A DNA stretch of 23,463 nucleotides from Actinomycetes bacterium (lineage in GTDB: Bacteria; Actinomycetota; Actinomycetes; Actinomycetales; Cellulomonadaceae). The stretch is taken from contig JAJYTJ010000048.1 in the NCBI GenBank assembly GCA_021793115.1, positions 1 to 23,463 of the forward strand. The letters run 5' to 3'. Position 1 is the first letter of the stretch; the number at the start of each line of letters is the position of its first letter. The position numbers and the translations under genes are program-made. The notes beneath the pieces were generated by a model. That model saw only the letters and a program-made list of their open reading frames with translations, did not search any database and was not told the origin of the DNA. Shown here in pieces: positions 6,325 to 14,407 of this stretch.

Positions 6325-8161
6325 TCTGCGTCAGCTGGCTGCCGACGGCGCCGCGCTGCACGGTGACCGCGCTGACCTGACCACCCGCGAGCACCTGGAC
6401 GGTGGCGGTCTGGCCGGAGACGTGCACGGCCGACGTCGGCACCGTCATCACCTCGCCGGTGGCGGCGACCGCGATCGACACCTGCGCCGACGAGCCGTCG
6501 AAGAGCTTGGTCTTCGTCGGGTCGAGCGCGACGACGACGTCGTACTCGGGGGTCGAGGTCGACGACACGTCCAGCACGCCGATGGTGCTCACCTTCCCGG
6601 TGAGCTGCGTCGTGGTGCTCGGCACCTGCACCGTGGCCGACTGCCCGACCGCGACCTTGTCCAGCGACGTCAACGGCACGGTGAGGTCGACGACGTAGCC
6701 GTCAGTGCCGAGCACCGTGATGACGGACGAGGTGGACGAGGCCGCCACCTGCTGTCCCACGGTGATGGACACCGCGCCCACGGTGCCCGCGATGGGCGAC
6801 GTGAGGTTGACGAGCGACAGGTCCGCCGTGGCGATGTCCACCTGCGACTGGGCGGCGTCGACCGCGGCACTGTCGGAGATGATGTCCGCGGCCGTCGCGA
6901 CCTTGCCCTGCGTCGCGGCGGACGACGAGCCCAGCGACGACGACGAGCCGGTCCGGCTCGCGCCGGACTGCGACGACGAGCCCTGCTGCGCGCCGGTCGA
7001 CGAGCCGGTCGACGAGCCGCCGGTCGACGTCCGGCTCGACGAGCCGGTGGCGGCCGGGCTCGGCGTACCGGTCGGAGAGCTGCCGGGGCCGGCGCCCGAG
7101 GAGCCGGTACCTGCGGAGCCGAGCGCCTGCTGCAGCGCCGCGACGGCCTGGTCCAGCGCGCTCGCCGCGGTGCTGACGGCCTGCTGCCTGGTCGTCGTCT
7201 GTGCCTGCGCCTGCGATGCCGTCGACAGCTTGGCCTGGCACGCCGCGATGAGGGCCTGGGCCTGCGAGACCGTCGTCGACGAGCTCGTGGGCGTCGGGGT
7301 CGGGGTCGGGGTCGCGGTGGCGGTGGCGGTGGCGGTAGCCGTCGCCGTGGCCGTCGCGGTCGCGGTGTCCGTGGGCGTCGGCGCGGGCGTGCTCGAGTCC
7401 GAGGTCACCGTCGAGGCGTCCAGCCCGGTGACGCCGGTGCACGCGGCCTGGGCGTCGGTGAACGCCTGCGTGCTGGTGGCGAGGGCGGCGCGGGCGGCGT
7501 CGTACGCCGTCAGCAGCGCCTGCTGCGCGGCGGCGACCGCCTGGGTCGCCTTCGCCACCTGCGGCGAGGTCGAGGTGGACGACGGCGCGCCCTGCGAGGA
7601 CCGGCCGGCGGACGACGAGGCCGTCGCGGAACCCGTCGTGCTCGTCGTGCCCGTCGTGCTCGCCGTGCTCGTCGTGCTCGTCGTGCTCGCCGAGGTCGTG
7701 GTGCTCGCCGAGGTCGGTCCGCTCGTGGTGGTGGTGCCGCTCGTCGCGCTGGTGGTGCTGGTGGTCTGCGACTGCAGGTCGTCCGTCAGCTGCTGCTGCG
7801 CCTGCTGCAGCGTCGTGGTGGCCTGCGTCAGCGCGTCCTGCAGGGACGTCGGGTCGAGGCTCGCGAGGACCTCGCCCGCGGTCACGGTGTCACCGAGCCC
7901 GACCTTGACGGACGCGACCGTGCCGGCGACCGGGAACGACACGTCCCGCCGCGAGGCGGAGACGACGGAACCGGTCGCCGCGACCGTCTGCTGGACCGAG
8001 CCCATCGCGACGGTGGCGGTCGTCCAGCGGTCCACCGTGCGCCCGGACAGCGCCCAGGCCACGCCGCCGCCGCCGGCGACGAGGACCACGGCGACCCCCA
8101 CCCCGAGGGCGAGCGGACGGCGCCAGCGGGGCCCCCGGCGCCGGTGGGAACGGTCAGGCAT
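6149..8161 (-). CDS. HlyD/MacA-type adaptor protein with long low-complexity inserts (adaptor 1)
   Basis: Membrane-fusion adaptor of an ABC exporter, 670 residues, about 230 more than adaptor 2 of the same operon. Residues 17-38 form one membrane anchor. The first lipoyl half follows (PVAGTVASVKVGLGDTV). Helical segments rich in Gln and Ala then alternate with three low-complexity inserts: a Ser/Thr tract, a Thr-Ala/Thr-Pro dipeptide tract and a Ser/Gly tract. The second lipoyl half (LTSPIAGTVGAVSITVGQQV), a beta-barrel and a Gly-rich tail end the protein. The ATG at 8161 overlaps the lipoprotein stop by 8 bases. A longer in-frame start at 8227 would lie wholly inside the lipoprotein gene. 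The inserts probably act as a flexible spacer in the thick cell wall; this is inference. Confidence 0.82.
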   Translation of the reverse strand: MPDRSHRRRGPRWRRPLALGVGVAVVLVAGGGGVAWALSGRTVDRWTTATVAMGSVQQTVAATGSVVSASRRDVSFPVAGTVASVKVGLGDTVTAGEVLASLDPTSLQDALTQATTTLQQAQQQLTDDLQSQTTSTTSATSGTTTTSGPTSASTTTSASTTSTTSTASTTGTTSTTGSATASSSAGRSSQGAPSSTSTSPQVAKATQAVAAAQQALLTAYDAARAALATSTQAFTDAQAACTGVTGLDASTVTSDSSTPAPTPTDTATATATATATATATATATPTPTPTPTSSSTTVSQAQALIAACQAKLSTASQAQAQTTTRQQAVSTAASALDQAVAALQQALGSAGTGSSGAGPGSSPTGTPSPAATGSSSRTSTGGSSTGSSTGAQQGSSSQSGASRTGSSSSLGSSSAATQGKVATAADIISDSAAVDAAQSQVDIATADLSLVNLTSPIAGTVGAVSITVGQQVAASSTSSVITVLGTDGYVVDLTVPLTSLDKVAVGQSATVQVPSTTTQLTGKVSTIGVLDVSSTSTPEYDVVVALDPTKTKLFDGSSAQVSIAVAATGEVMTVPTSAVHVSGQTATVQVLAGGQVSAVTVQRGAVGSQLTQITSGLSVGQTVVLADHTQQLPSSSTAKQSSGLSGLTSGSTTRGGGFAPGGGAFRGAGG
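7286..7380. repeat. Microsatellite-like tract encoding Thr-Ala and Thr-Pro repeats, with G-quadruplex motif
   Basis: Short 6-base units (GGGTCG-type then GGTGGC/GGTCGC-type) repeat in phase with the reading frame of adaptor 1. They encode about nine Thr-Ala pairs followed by about five Thr-Pro pairs. On the plus strand, which is the template strand of the gene, bases 7289-7311 read G3-N4-G4-N2-G4-N2-G4, a canonical intramolecular G-quadruplex pattern. Confidence 0.85.
7635..7715. repeat. Nine 9-bp tandem repeats in adaptor 1
   Basis: Head-to-tail 9-base units of the type GTCGTGCTC run from 7635 to 7715, with a few substitutions, and encode a three-residue Ser/Thr-Thr pattern. The period keeps the frame, so changes in copy number would only lengthen or shorten the spacer. 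Confidence 0.8.
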
Positions 8162-9077
8162 TCGAGCCACCCTGCGTGCCGGTGGCGCCGGTGCCGCTGC
8201 GGTTGCCGCGTCCGGCGAAGCCGGCACCGGCGCGGCCGGCCGCGAACGACGAGCACGTTCCGCTGACCGGCGCGGACACCGTGATCGTCGTGGCGGTCAC
8301 CTGGCCGGACGAGTCGGACGGGCCGAACGCGGCCGCGCACTGGCCGACGACGATCGCGCCGGCGTCGGCCTTGACGGTGGTCGTGTAGGCCGTCGTGCTG
8401 TCGACCGTGAACGTCGCCGTGCTGTGCGTGCCGCCCTGCGCCGTGGTCTGGATCGACACGGTGTCACCCGACACGCCGGTGACCAGGCCGGTGTGCAGGC
8501 CGAGCGCCCGCGCCCCGAAGCCACCGGTCGCGGCGCCGGAGGGGCGGCCGGAGGGCACGGTGCCGCCCTGACCGGTCGGCGCCTGGCCGGAGGTCCGGCC
8601 GGCGAACCCCCCGGCACCGCCGCCGACCTGGCACGTGCCGTTCACCGGGTCGGTGACGACCACCCGCGTGGCGGGGGCGTTCGGGTCGACCGTCGGCTCG
8701 GGCGTGGGGGCCGCGGTCGCGGTGCCGGACCGGGCGGCGGCCGAGAAGCTGGTGGCCACGACGCACTTGCCGGCCACGACGTCGGCGAGCGTGCCCGCCG
8801 CCTCCTTCTCGATCGTCGTCGTCCCGGTCCAGGCGACCGCCGTCTGCATGGAGCTGTCCTGCACCTGCATGAGCTGACCGGAGACGTAGGCGATGGTGCC
8901 GCTGACGCCGCCGCCGCCGGCCCCCCGTGTGGCGGCCGGCCGGGGGGCGCCCGAGGCCGCGGCCGTCGGGGTCGTCGCAGCGGCCGCGGCCGGCGTCGTC
9001 GTGCCGCCGCACCCGGCGAGCAGCAGGGCGACCCCCAGTCCGAGGCCGATCGGGGCGTAGCTGCGCAGTGTGGACAT
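8154..9077 (-). CDS. Secreted lipoprotein, probable DUF5666-type
   Basis: Predicted surface lipoprotein of 307 residues. Residues 1-22 are a signal peptide ending in a lipobox, LLLAGC, with Cys23 as the lipidation site. A Thr/Ala-rich linker follows. Two related small beta-rich modules (about 50-110 and 195-265) share a pattern of GxVxxVSGxxxxVQ, then a Thr-rich strand, then a VVxGxC turn. These resemble DUF5666 repeats; the assignment is by pattern only. The C-terminus is Gly-rich. The ATG at 9077 follows AGGAG at a good distance, and the stop overlaps the start of adaptor 1. Its place inside the exporter operon suggests an extracytoplasmic accessory or substrate-binding part, but no function is known. 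Confidence 0.75.
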   Translation of the reverse strand: MSTLRSYAPIGLGLGVALLLAGCGGTTTPAAAAATTPTAAASGAPRPAATRGAGGGGVSGTIAYVSGQLMQVQDSSMQTAVAWTGTTTIEKEAAGTLADVVAGKCVVATSFSAAARSGTATAAPTPEPTVDPNAPATRVVVTDPVNGTCQVGGGAGGFAGRTSGQAPTGQGGTVPSGRPSGAATGGFGARALGLHTGLVTGVSGDTVSIQTTAQGGTHSTATFTVDSTTAYTTTVKADAGAIVVGQCAAAFGPSDSSGQVTATTITVSAPVSGTCSSFAAGRAGAGFAGRGNRSGTGATGTQGGSNA

Positions 9078-9103
9078 CGAGGTTCTCCTGAGGCTGAGCA
9101 CGC

Positions 9104-10333
9104 TCACTCCGAGCGCAGCGCGTCGATGGGGGCGAGCCGGGCGGCCCGCGTGGCGGGGTAGACGCCGAACACCAGACCGATGCCGACGGCGACGACGAGA
9201 GAGGCCGCGATCGCGGCGCCGGACACGACGATCGTCGATCCGACGATCGTGGGCAGCGTGCGCGCGGCGAGGACGCCGAGCCCGGCGCCGAGCAGGCCGC
9301 CGGACAGCCCGAGGATCGAGGCCTCGGCGAGGAACTGGCGGCGGATGGCCCACGGCGGTGCGCCGATGGCCTTGCGCAGACCGATCTCGCGCGTCCGCTC
9401 GGTGACGGACACCAGCATGATGTTCATCACGCCGATGCCGCCGACGAGAAGCGACAGCGCGGCGATGCCGGTGAGCAGCACGGTGAGGGTCTTGGCGACC
9501 GCGGTCGCGGTGGACACCAGCGACTGCTGCGAGGCGATCGAGAAGTCCGCGTTGGCCGTGCTGGTGATCCCGTGCAGGTTGAGCAGCGTGTTCTGCGCCT
9601 CCTGGTACGCCGCGGACAGCTGACCCGTGCTCGCCGCCTCGACGTAGATCCGGTTCACCGAGCTGCGCGAGGACCCACCGACGAGCGTCTGGGCCTCGGT
9701 CGACAGCGGCACCACCGCAAGGTCGTCCAGGCTCGTGCCGCTCGCCGAGCCGGCGCTCGCCAGCACGCCGATCACCTGGAACTGGACGTTGGAGATCGTC
9801 ACCGACTGGCCGACGACGTTCGTCGTGCCGAAGAGCTCGGTCGCCGTGTCGGAGCCCAGCACGACGACCGCGTTGCGGTTGGCGTCGTCCTGGCTCGTGA
9901 TGAAGGTGCCCGACGACAGCGTCCGGTTGCGGACCGACAGCCACGAGGCGGTCGTCCCCGTGATCGTCGTGGTCCAGTTGGTGGAGCCGTTCTGGATCTC
10001 CAGCGACGTCGACTTCTCGGGTGCCACGCCCTTGACGTCCGGCGCGTTGACGGTCGAGGCCAGCGCCTCGGCGTCCGCCGTCGTCAGCGTGGTGGCCGAG
10101 CCGAATCCGCCCCGGATGCCGCCCGTCGTCGCGGACCCCGGCGTCACGATGAGGAGGTTCGAGCCCAGCGAGTCGATCCGGGCCGACACGTCCTTCTGCG
10201 ACCCGAGCCCCAGGCCGACCGTGAGGATGACCGCCGCGATGCCGATGAGGATGCCCAGGACGGTCAACGAGGACCGCATGACGTGGGTGCGGACCGCCGA
10301 CCAGGCGATGTGCAGCGTCTGGCCCCAGGTCAT
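9104..10333 (-). CDS. MacB-like ABC transporter permease (FtsX family)
   Basis: Membrane subunit of a MacB-type exporter, 409 residues. One N-terminal helix (about 18-42, with LTVLGILIGIAAVILTVGLG) is followed by a large extracytoplasmic MacB_PCD domain (about 45-275). Three C-terminal helices belong to the FtsX-like domain with GIGVMNIMLVSVTERTREIG and the downstream LRKAIGA coupling helix. In enteric MacB the ATPase is fused to this part; here it is a separate gene. The ATG at 10333 overlaps the ATPase stop by one base (TGATG), so translation is probably coupled. The lipoprotein follows after 26 bases. Substrates of this class include macrolides, peptides and siderophores; none can be assigned here. 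Confidence 0.88.
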   Translation of the reverse strand: MTWGQTLHIAWSAVRTHVMRSSLTVLGILIGIAAVILTVGLGLGSQKDVSARIDSLGSNLLIVTPGSATTGGIRGGFGSATTLTTADAEALASTVNAPDVKGVAPEKSTSLEIQNGSTNWTTTITGTTASWLSVRNRTLSSGTFITSQDDANRNAVVVLGSDTATELFGTTNVVGQSVTISNVQFQVIGVLASAGSASGTSLDDLAVVPLSTEAQTLVGGSSRSSVNRIYVEAASTGQLSAAYQEAQNTLLNLHGITSTANADFSIASQQSLVSTATAVAKTLTVLLTGIAALSLLVGGIGVMNIMLVSVTERTREIGLRKAIGAPPWAIRRQFLAEASILGLSGGLLGAGLGVLAARTLPTIVGSTIVVSGAAIAASLVVAVGIGLVFGVYPATRAARLAPIDALRSE

Positions 10334-11073
10334 CACGCCACCCGCTCGTCGACCGTCACGAGGCCGTCGAGCACGTGCACCGCACGTTCCGCGTGGTGCG
10401 CCACCTCGGCCTCGTGCGTGATGAGCACCACCGTGCGGCCCTGGTGGTGCAGCTCGTCGAACAGTCCGAGCACCTCCTCGGTCGAGGTCGAGTCGAGGTT
10501 GCCGGTCGGCTCGTCGGCGAGGATCAGCGCGGGGTCCGTCACCAGTGCCCGCGCGACGGCGACCCGCTGCTGCTGGCCGCCGCTCATCTCCCCCGGCCGG
10601 TTGGCGGTCCGGTCCGCCAGGCCGACGCGCTCGAGCGCCTGCATCGCGCGGTCCCGCCGCTCCCCCGCCCGGACGCCGGCGTACATCAGGGGCAGCTCGA
10701 CGTTGCGCCACGCGGGCAGCGACGGCAGCAGGTGGAACTGCTGGAACACGAAGCCGATGCGCCGGTTGCGGATGGCCGCCAGCTCCACTTCGTCGAGCTC
10801 CTCCACGTCCTCGCCGGCCAGCCGGTACGTGCCGGAGGTCAGCACGTCGAGGCAGCCCAGGATGTTCATCAAGGTCGACTTGCCGGAGCCGGACGGGCCC
10901 ATGACGGCCACGTACTCCCCGGCGTCGATCCGCAGGTCCACCCCGCGCAGCGCCTCGAACTCGATGCTGCCGGTGGTGTACGTCTTGCGGGCGTCGAGCA
11001 GCTCGATGACGGGCGCGTCCGCGCCGGGAGCCACCAGCTGCTGGGCCGTGCGCGTCGCGGTGCCCTCAGCCAC
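10333..11073 (-). CDS. ABC exporter ATPase (MacB/LolD type)
   Basis: Cytoplasmic ATP-hydrolysing subunit of the exporter, 246 residues. Walker A is GPSGSGKST at 59-67, the Q-loop is VFQQFHLLP near 109-117, the ABC signature is MSGGQQQR at 163-170, Walker B is LILADEP at 183-189, and the H-loop is His220. The YxxG insert and LP-rich segment after the Q-loop are typical of the LolD/MacB group. The GTG at 11073 overlaps the stop of adaptor 2 by 8 bases. No other start precedes Walker A at a usual distance. It pairs with the permease immediately downstream. Confidence 0.93.
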   Translation of the reverse strand: MAEGTATRTAQQLVAPGADAPVIELLDARKTYTTGSIEFEALRGVDLRIDAGEYVAVMGPSGSGKSTLMNILGCLDVLTSGTYRLAGEDVEELDEVELAAIRNRRIGFVFQQFHLLPSLPAWRNVELPLMYAGVRAGERRDRAMQALERVGLADRTANRPGEMSGGQQQRVAVARALVTDPALILADEPTGNLDSTSTEEVLGLFDELHHQGRTVVLITHEAEVAHHAERAVHVLDGLVTVDERVA

Positions 11074-12376
11074 GGGAGCCCGTCCCGTTGCCCTGCGTGA
11101 TCGACACGCTGCCGTTCGCGTTGCGCTTGATCGTCTGTCCGTTGGGCAGCTGGAACGATCCCGTGCCGCCCGCGCCGCCGGGGAAGAAGCCGCTTCCCGT
11201 GCCGCTCTGGGTGGTGCCGCCGGTGCTCTTCGACGTGCGGGCGTAGGTGGTGACCTGGACCTTGTCGCCCTCGGACAGCCCCGCGGTGATCTCGGTCACG
11301 GTCCCCGACGTCTCTCCCGTGGTGACGGTGACGGTCGAGGTGGTGCCGTCCACGTTCACCTTGACCACGGTGCTCGAGCCGTTCGCGGCCTTGGTGATGG
11401 CGGCGGTGGGGATGGCCAGCACGTTGGCCCGGCGCTCGTAGATGATCGAGGCGGTGACGGAGATGCCGTCGTGCAGGGACTTCGTGTCACCCGTGACGTC
11501 CGCCACCACCGGGTACGACGCGACGCCGCTCGACGTGGACAGCGGACCGACCGTCCGCACCACGCCGAACACGGTGCCGGTGAGGCTGTCGGAGGTCATC
11601 TCGACCTGGTCGCCCGGCTTGATGAGCGCGACGTCGGTGTCGTTGACCGACAGGCTGACGTCGTACGCGTCGGTGCCGACGATCTCGAACTGCCCGCTGG
11701 AGGAGGAGCTGCTCGAGCTGCTGGACGAGCTCGACCCGGGCGTGCCGCCCGACGAGCCCGCGGCCGACGACGCGCTGCTGGACGACGAGCCGGACGTGCC
11801 CGTCACCTTGTCGCCGACCTCGAGACCCACGTTCGTCACGAGCCCGGCCACCGGGGCGAGGAGCGTCGCGTTGCCCATGGCCGTCTCGGCCGCCGTCTCG
11901 GCCGCCTGGGCGACGGCGACCTTCGCCGAGGCGGCGGCGATCTGCGCGACCTCGGTGGCCGTCCCCGTGCTCGCCGCCTCCAGGTCGGCCAGCGTCGCCT
12001 GCGCGCCGGCCAGGTTCGCCTTGGCCGTCAGGAGGTCGGCGTTGAGCTGGAGCGTGTCGACCGTCGCGAGCGTCTGCCCGACGGCCACCGTGTCACCCAC
12101 CTTGACCGCCACCGACGTCACGGTGCCGCTCACCGCGAAGCTGACCGCCTGCTGCACGGTGGGCGTCAGGGTGCCGGTGGCGCTCACCGACTTCTGCATC
12201 GTCGTCAGGCTCGCCGCCACGCTCGTCGTCGTCGAGGCCGCCGTCGTCGTCGCGCTCGCCTTGTCACGTCCGGTGAGCCACCGGATGCCCGTGCCGGCGC
12301 CCGCAAGCACCAGGACGGCCACGATGATGACGGCCACCCTCCTCGCAGGGCGTGCCGCCCTCCACCGCCTGGCCAT
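11066..12376 (-). CDS. HlyD/MacA-type adaptor protein (adaptor 2)
   Basis: First gene of the export operon, 436 residues. Residues 14-31 form a membrane anchor. The first lipoyl half (FAVSGTVTSVAVKVGDTV) leads into a short Ala-rich hairpin and then the second half (LLAPVAGLVTNVGLEVGDKV). This is interrupted by a Gly/Ser insert that includes thirteen serines in a row, before beta-barrel and membrane-proximal domains and a Gly-rich tail. The ATG at 12376 is preceded by GAGGA at 7 bases and is preferred over a TTG at 12412. It is a full-length paralogue of adaptor 1, so the operon encodes two different adaptors for one ATPase and one permease. They may form a mixed ring or act in turn; this is inference. 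Confidence 0.85.
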   Translation of the reverse strand: MARRWRAARPARRVAVIIVAVLVLAGAGTGIRWLTGRDKASATTTAASTTTSVAASLTTMQKSVSATGTLTPTVQQAVSFAVSGTVTSVAVKVGDTVAVGQTLATVDTLQLNADLLTAKANLAGAQATLADLEAASTGTATEVAQIAAASAKVAVAQAAETAAETAMGNATLLAPVAGLVTNVGLEVGDKVTGTSGSSSSSASSAAGSSGGTPGSSSSSSSSSSSSSGQFEIVGTDAYDVSLSVNDTDVALIKPGDQVEMTSDSLTGTVFGVVRTVGPLSTSSGVASYPVVADVTGDTKSLHDGISVTASIIYERRANVLAIPTAAITKAANGSSTVVKVNVDGTTSTVTVTTGETSGTVTEITAGLSEGDKVQVTTYARTSKSTGGTTQSGTGSGFFPGGAGGTGSFQLPNGQTIKRNANGSVSITQGNGTGSRG

Positions 12377-12412
12377 GTCGTCCTCACGTCGATCGTCGGG
12401 TGCCGCAGACAA

Positions 12413-12418
12413 ACGCTA
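12413..12418 (-). promoter_or_regulatory. Possible -10 box of the export operon
   Basis: TAGCGT on the minus strand lies 36 bases before the adaptor 2 ATG, in the 95-base gap after the M20 gene. No convincing -35 was found, so the gap may instead be transcribed from upstream. Confidence 0.25.
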
Positions 12419-12471
12419 GGGACGCGACCTGGGGCTTCCGCGAAGTCGACCTGGAACGACGCTGTGAAGGA

Positions 12472-13818
12472 TCAGACCAGGCGCTGCAGGAACAGCGCCA
12501 GCGCATGCGCCAGATGCTCGATCTCCCCGGGGTGCACCGACTCGTTGGGCGCGTGGATCGACGCGGCCGGGTCCTCGACACCGAGCAGCACGATGGACGC
12601 CTCCGGCATGAGGGTGCCCAGCACGTTGCACAGCGGGATCGAGGCCCCCTCGCCGACCGTCACGGTCGGTGCGCCGAACGCGTCCGCGAGCGCGCCGGAC
12701 AGCGCCGCGAACGCCGGCGTGTCGGTCCGGGCGAGGAACGGCTCCCCGACGTGGTCCGACTCGACCGTGACCGTCGCACCCCACGGGGCGACGGCGTACA
12801 GGTGCGCGACGAGCGCGTCACGGGCCTCGCTCGCGCGCGTCCCGGGCGGCACGCGCAGGTTGAGCCGTGCCGAGGCGCGGCCCTGGATGGCGGGCGTCGA
12901 GCCGACCACGGGCGGCACGTCGATGCCGACGACCGTGACGGTGGGCCGCGCCCACAGCATGTCGGCGACCGAGCCGGAGCCGACGACCTGGGCACCCGGC
13001 AGCAGCCCGGCGGCCGCGGCGAACTCCTCGGCGTCCCAGCCGGCACCCGGCCAGGTCTGGGTGTTGTCGAGGCCGCGGATCGTCGTGTCGCCGTGCTCGT
13101 CGCGGAGCGTCGCGAGCATCCGGACGAGGGCGGCCACCGGGTCCGGGGCGGCGCCGCCGAACATCCCCGAGTGCACCGCGCCCTCGAGCGTCGCGACGTG
13201 CACGACGACGTCCGCGGAGCCACGCAGCGACGTGGTGAGCGTGGGCCGGCCCACGGCCACGTTGCCGACGTCGACGACGAGCACCGCGTCCGCGGCGAAC
13301 AGCTCGGGCCGCGCCTCCGCGAGCTGGTCCAGGCCGCCGCCGCCCTGCTCCTCCGACCCCTCGATCGCGAGCTTGAGCGTCACCGGGTAGCCGCCGGACT
13401 CGTTCCGCAGTGCCCGCAGCGCGGTGAGGATCGCGGCGATGTTGCCCTTGCAGTCGGCGGCACCGCGGCCGAAGTAGCGGCCGCCGCGCTGGGTCAGCTC
13501 GAACGGCGGCGTGGTCCAGGCGGCCTCGTCGAGCGTCGGCTGCACGTCGTAGTGCGCGTAGAGCAGCACCGTCGGGGCACCGTCCGGTCCGGTGCGCTGC
13601 CCGACGACCGCGGCGGTCCCGTCCGGCGTCCGCTCCGGCCGGGCGTCGTCGATGCCCTCGGCCCGGAACGCCGCGGCCACCCACTCGGCGGCGCGGTCGC
13701 ACTCGGCGAGCGGCACGATCCGCTCGTCGGCGATCGACGGGATCGCGACCAGCTCGGCGAGGTCGGACAGGGCGCGGGGCATCAGCGCGGCCACGGCGGC
13801 GCGCAGGTCGGCAGGCAT
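12472..13818 (-). CDS. M20-family metallopeptidase (dipeptidase-like)
   Basis: Cytoplasmic zinc peptidase of the M20/M25/M40 clan, 448 residues. The expected di-metal and catalytic residues are present: His89 and Asp91 in YAHYDVQP, Asp122 in GRGAADCKGN, Glu156 (general base) and Glu157 in EGSEEQGGGG, Asp183 in VVDVGN, and a late His in SIHAPNES. The middle third is the lid/dimerisation domain, beginning near SLRGSADVVVHV. The family includes carnosinase-like dipeptidases and desuccinylases. The length and motif wording fit the general dipeptidase group, but the substrate is unknown. The ATG at 13818 has AAGGA upstream and a TAGGCT hexamer 31 bases away. It is transcribed toward the export operon but has its own 95-base gap. 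Confidence 0.9.
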   Translation of the reverse strand: MPADLRAAVAALMPRALSDLAELVAIPSIADERIVPLAECDRAAEWVAAAFRAEGIDDARPERTPDGTAAVVGQRTGPDGAPTVLLYAHYDVQPTLDEAAWTTPPFELTQRGGRYFGRGAADCKGNIAAILTALRALRNESGGYPVTLKLAIEGSEEQGGGGLDQLAEARPELFAADAVLVVDVGNVAVGRPTLTTSLRGSADVVVHVATLEGAVHSGMFGGAAPDPVAALVRMLATLRDEHGDTTIRGLDNTQTWPGAGWDAEEFAAAAGLLPGAQVVGSGSVADMLWARPTVTVVGIDVPPVVGSTPAIQGRASARLNLRVPPGTRASEARDALVAHLYAVAPWGATVTVESDHVGEPFLARTDTPAFAALSGALADAFGAPTVTVGEGASIPLCNVLGTLMPEASIVLLGVEDPAASIHAPNESVHPGEIEHLAHALALFLQRLV

Positions 13819-13848
13819 GGAAGGTTCCTTCGGTTCGGCGTGTGCTCC

Positions 13849-13854
13849 AGCCTA
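13849..13854 (-). promoter_or_regulatory. Possible -10 box of the M20 gene
   Basis: TAGGCT on the minus strand lies 31 bases before the ATG, identical to the hexamer ahead of proC. The rest of the divergent gap (13855-14045) is GC-rich, with no recognisable gene. Confidence 0.3.
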
Positions 13855-14045
13855 GGACTGCCGCAGGACGCTCGGTCGCCGTCCCCCGGGAGCGGCCGCC
13901 CGGCCGGACCGGTCCGCGTGGTCGGCCTCGCGTCGCACGAGCGGTGGCCGACGGCTCCACGGACGGGGAGGCACGACGACCCGACGATCCGCCACCGCCG
14001 CACGTCTTGGGGGATGAGGACGACGGCAGGGGAGGCGGACGGGCG

Positions 14046-14407
14046 GTGAGCTCGTGGGAGCACGTGCTGGACCACCTCGTCCGCCATCGCGGCGGCGCCC
14101 TCGTCCGCTACGCGACGCTGCTGACGGGCGACCGCCTGCAGGCGGAGGACCTGGTCCAGGACGCGCTCATGAAGAGCTTCGGCAGCGGGCGATCGCCACC
14201 CCGCCGCCGCGGCTGCGGGCGTGCGTGGTGCTGCGGTTCTACGACGACCTCACGGTGCCGCAGATCGCGTGGGACCTCGACCTGGCAGAGGGGTCCGTCA
14301 AGCGATATCTCTCCGACGCGTGCGATCAGCTCGAGGCTCTCCTCGGCCCGCTCGAGGACGCGAAGGAGACCGCCGACGTGCACCTGGTACCGGGGAGGAA
14401 GCCATGA
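14046..14407 (+). pseudogene. Broken SigE-type sigma factor gene
   Basis: The start (GTG 14046) reads sigma region 2 in one frame: VRYATLLTGDRLQAEDLVQD, then ALMKSF to about 14185. Region 4 is then read in another frame up to 14407: LRACVVLRFYDDLTVPQIA, then LAEGSVKRYLSD and QLEALLGPL. About 70 residues that link the two regions in the intact paralogue at 18554-19114 are missing, and the join is out of frame. The two genes share LAEGSVKRYLSD, the following LLGPL, and the VSS start. The loss is too large for a single sequencing error. A gene making only region 4 is conceivable but would lack core-binding region 2. The stop overlaps the next ATG as ATGA, as in the intact copy. Confidence 0.8.

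Noticed and set aside
8162..8227. Longer start for adaptor 1
   Set aside because: It would lie inside the lipoprotein gene; the ATG at 8161 gives the usual 8-base overlap and a normal membrane anchor.
12377..12412. TTG start for adaptor 2
   Set aside because: The ATG at 12376 has a well-spaced GAGGA and precedes the basic N-terminus of the membrane anchor directly.
9572..13390. 1272-residue plus-strand open frame across the exporter
   Set aside because: It runs antisense to five clear genes, with compositional runs and no motif.
14150..14220. Programmed frameshift joining the two sigma halves
   Set aside because: About 70 conserved residues are missing as well, so a shift alone would not restore a sigma factor; no slippery site seen.
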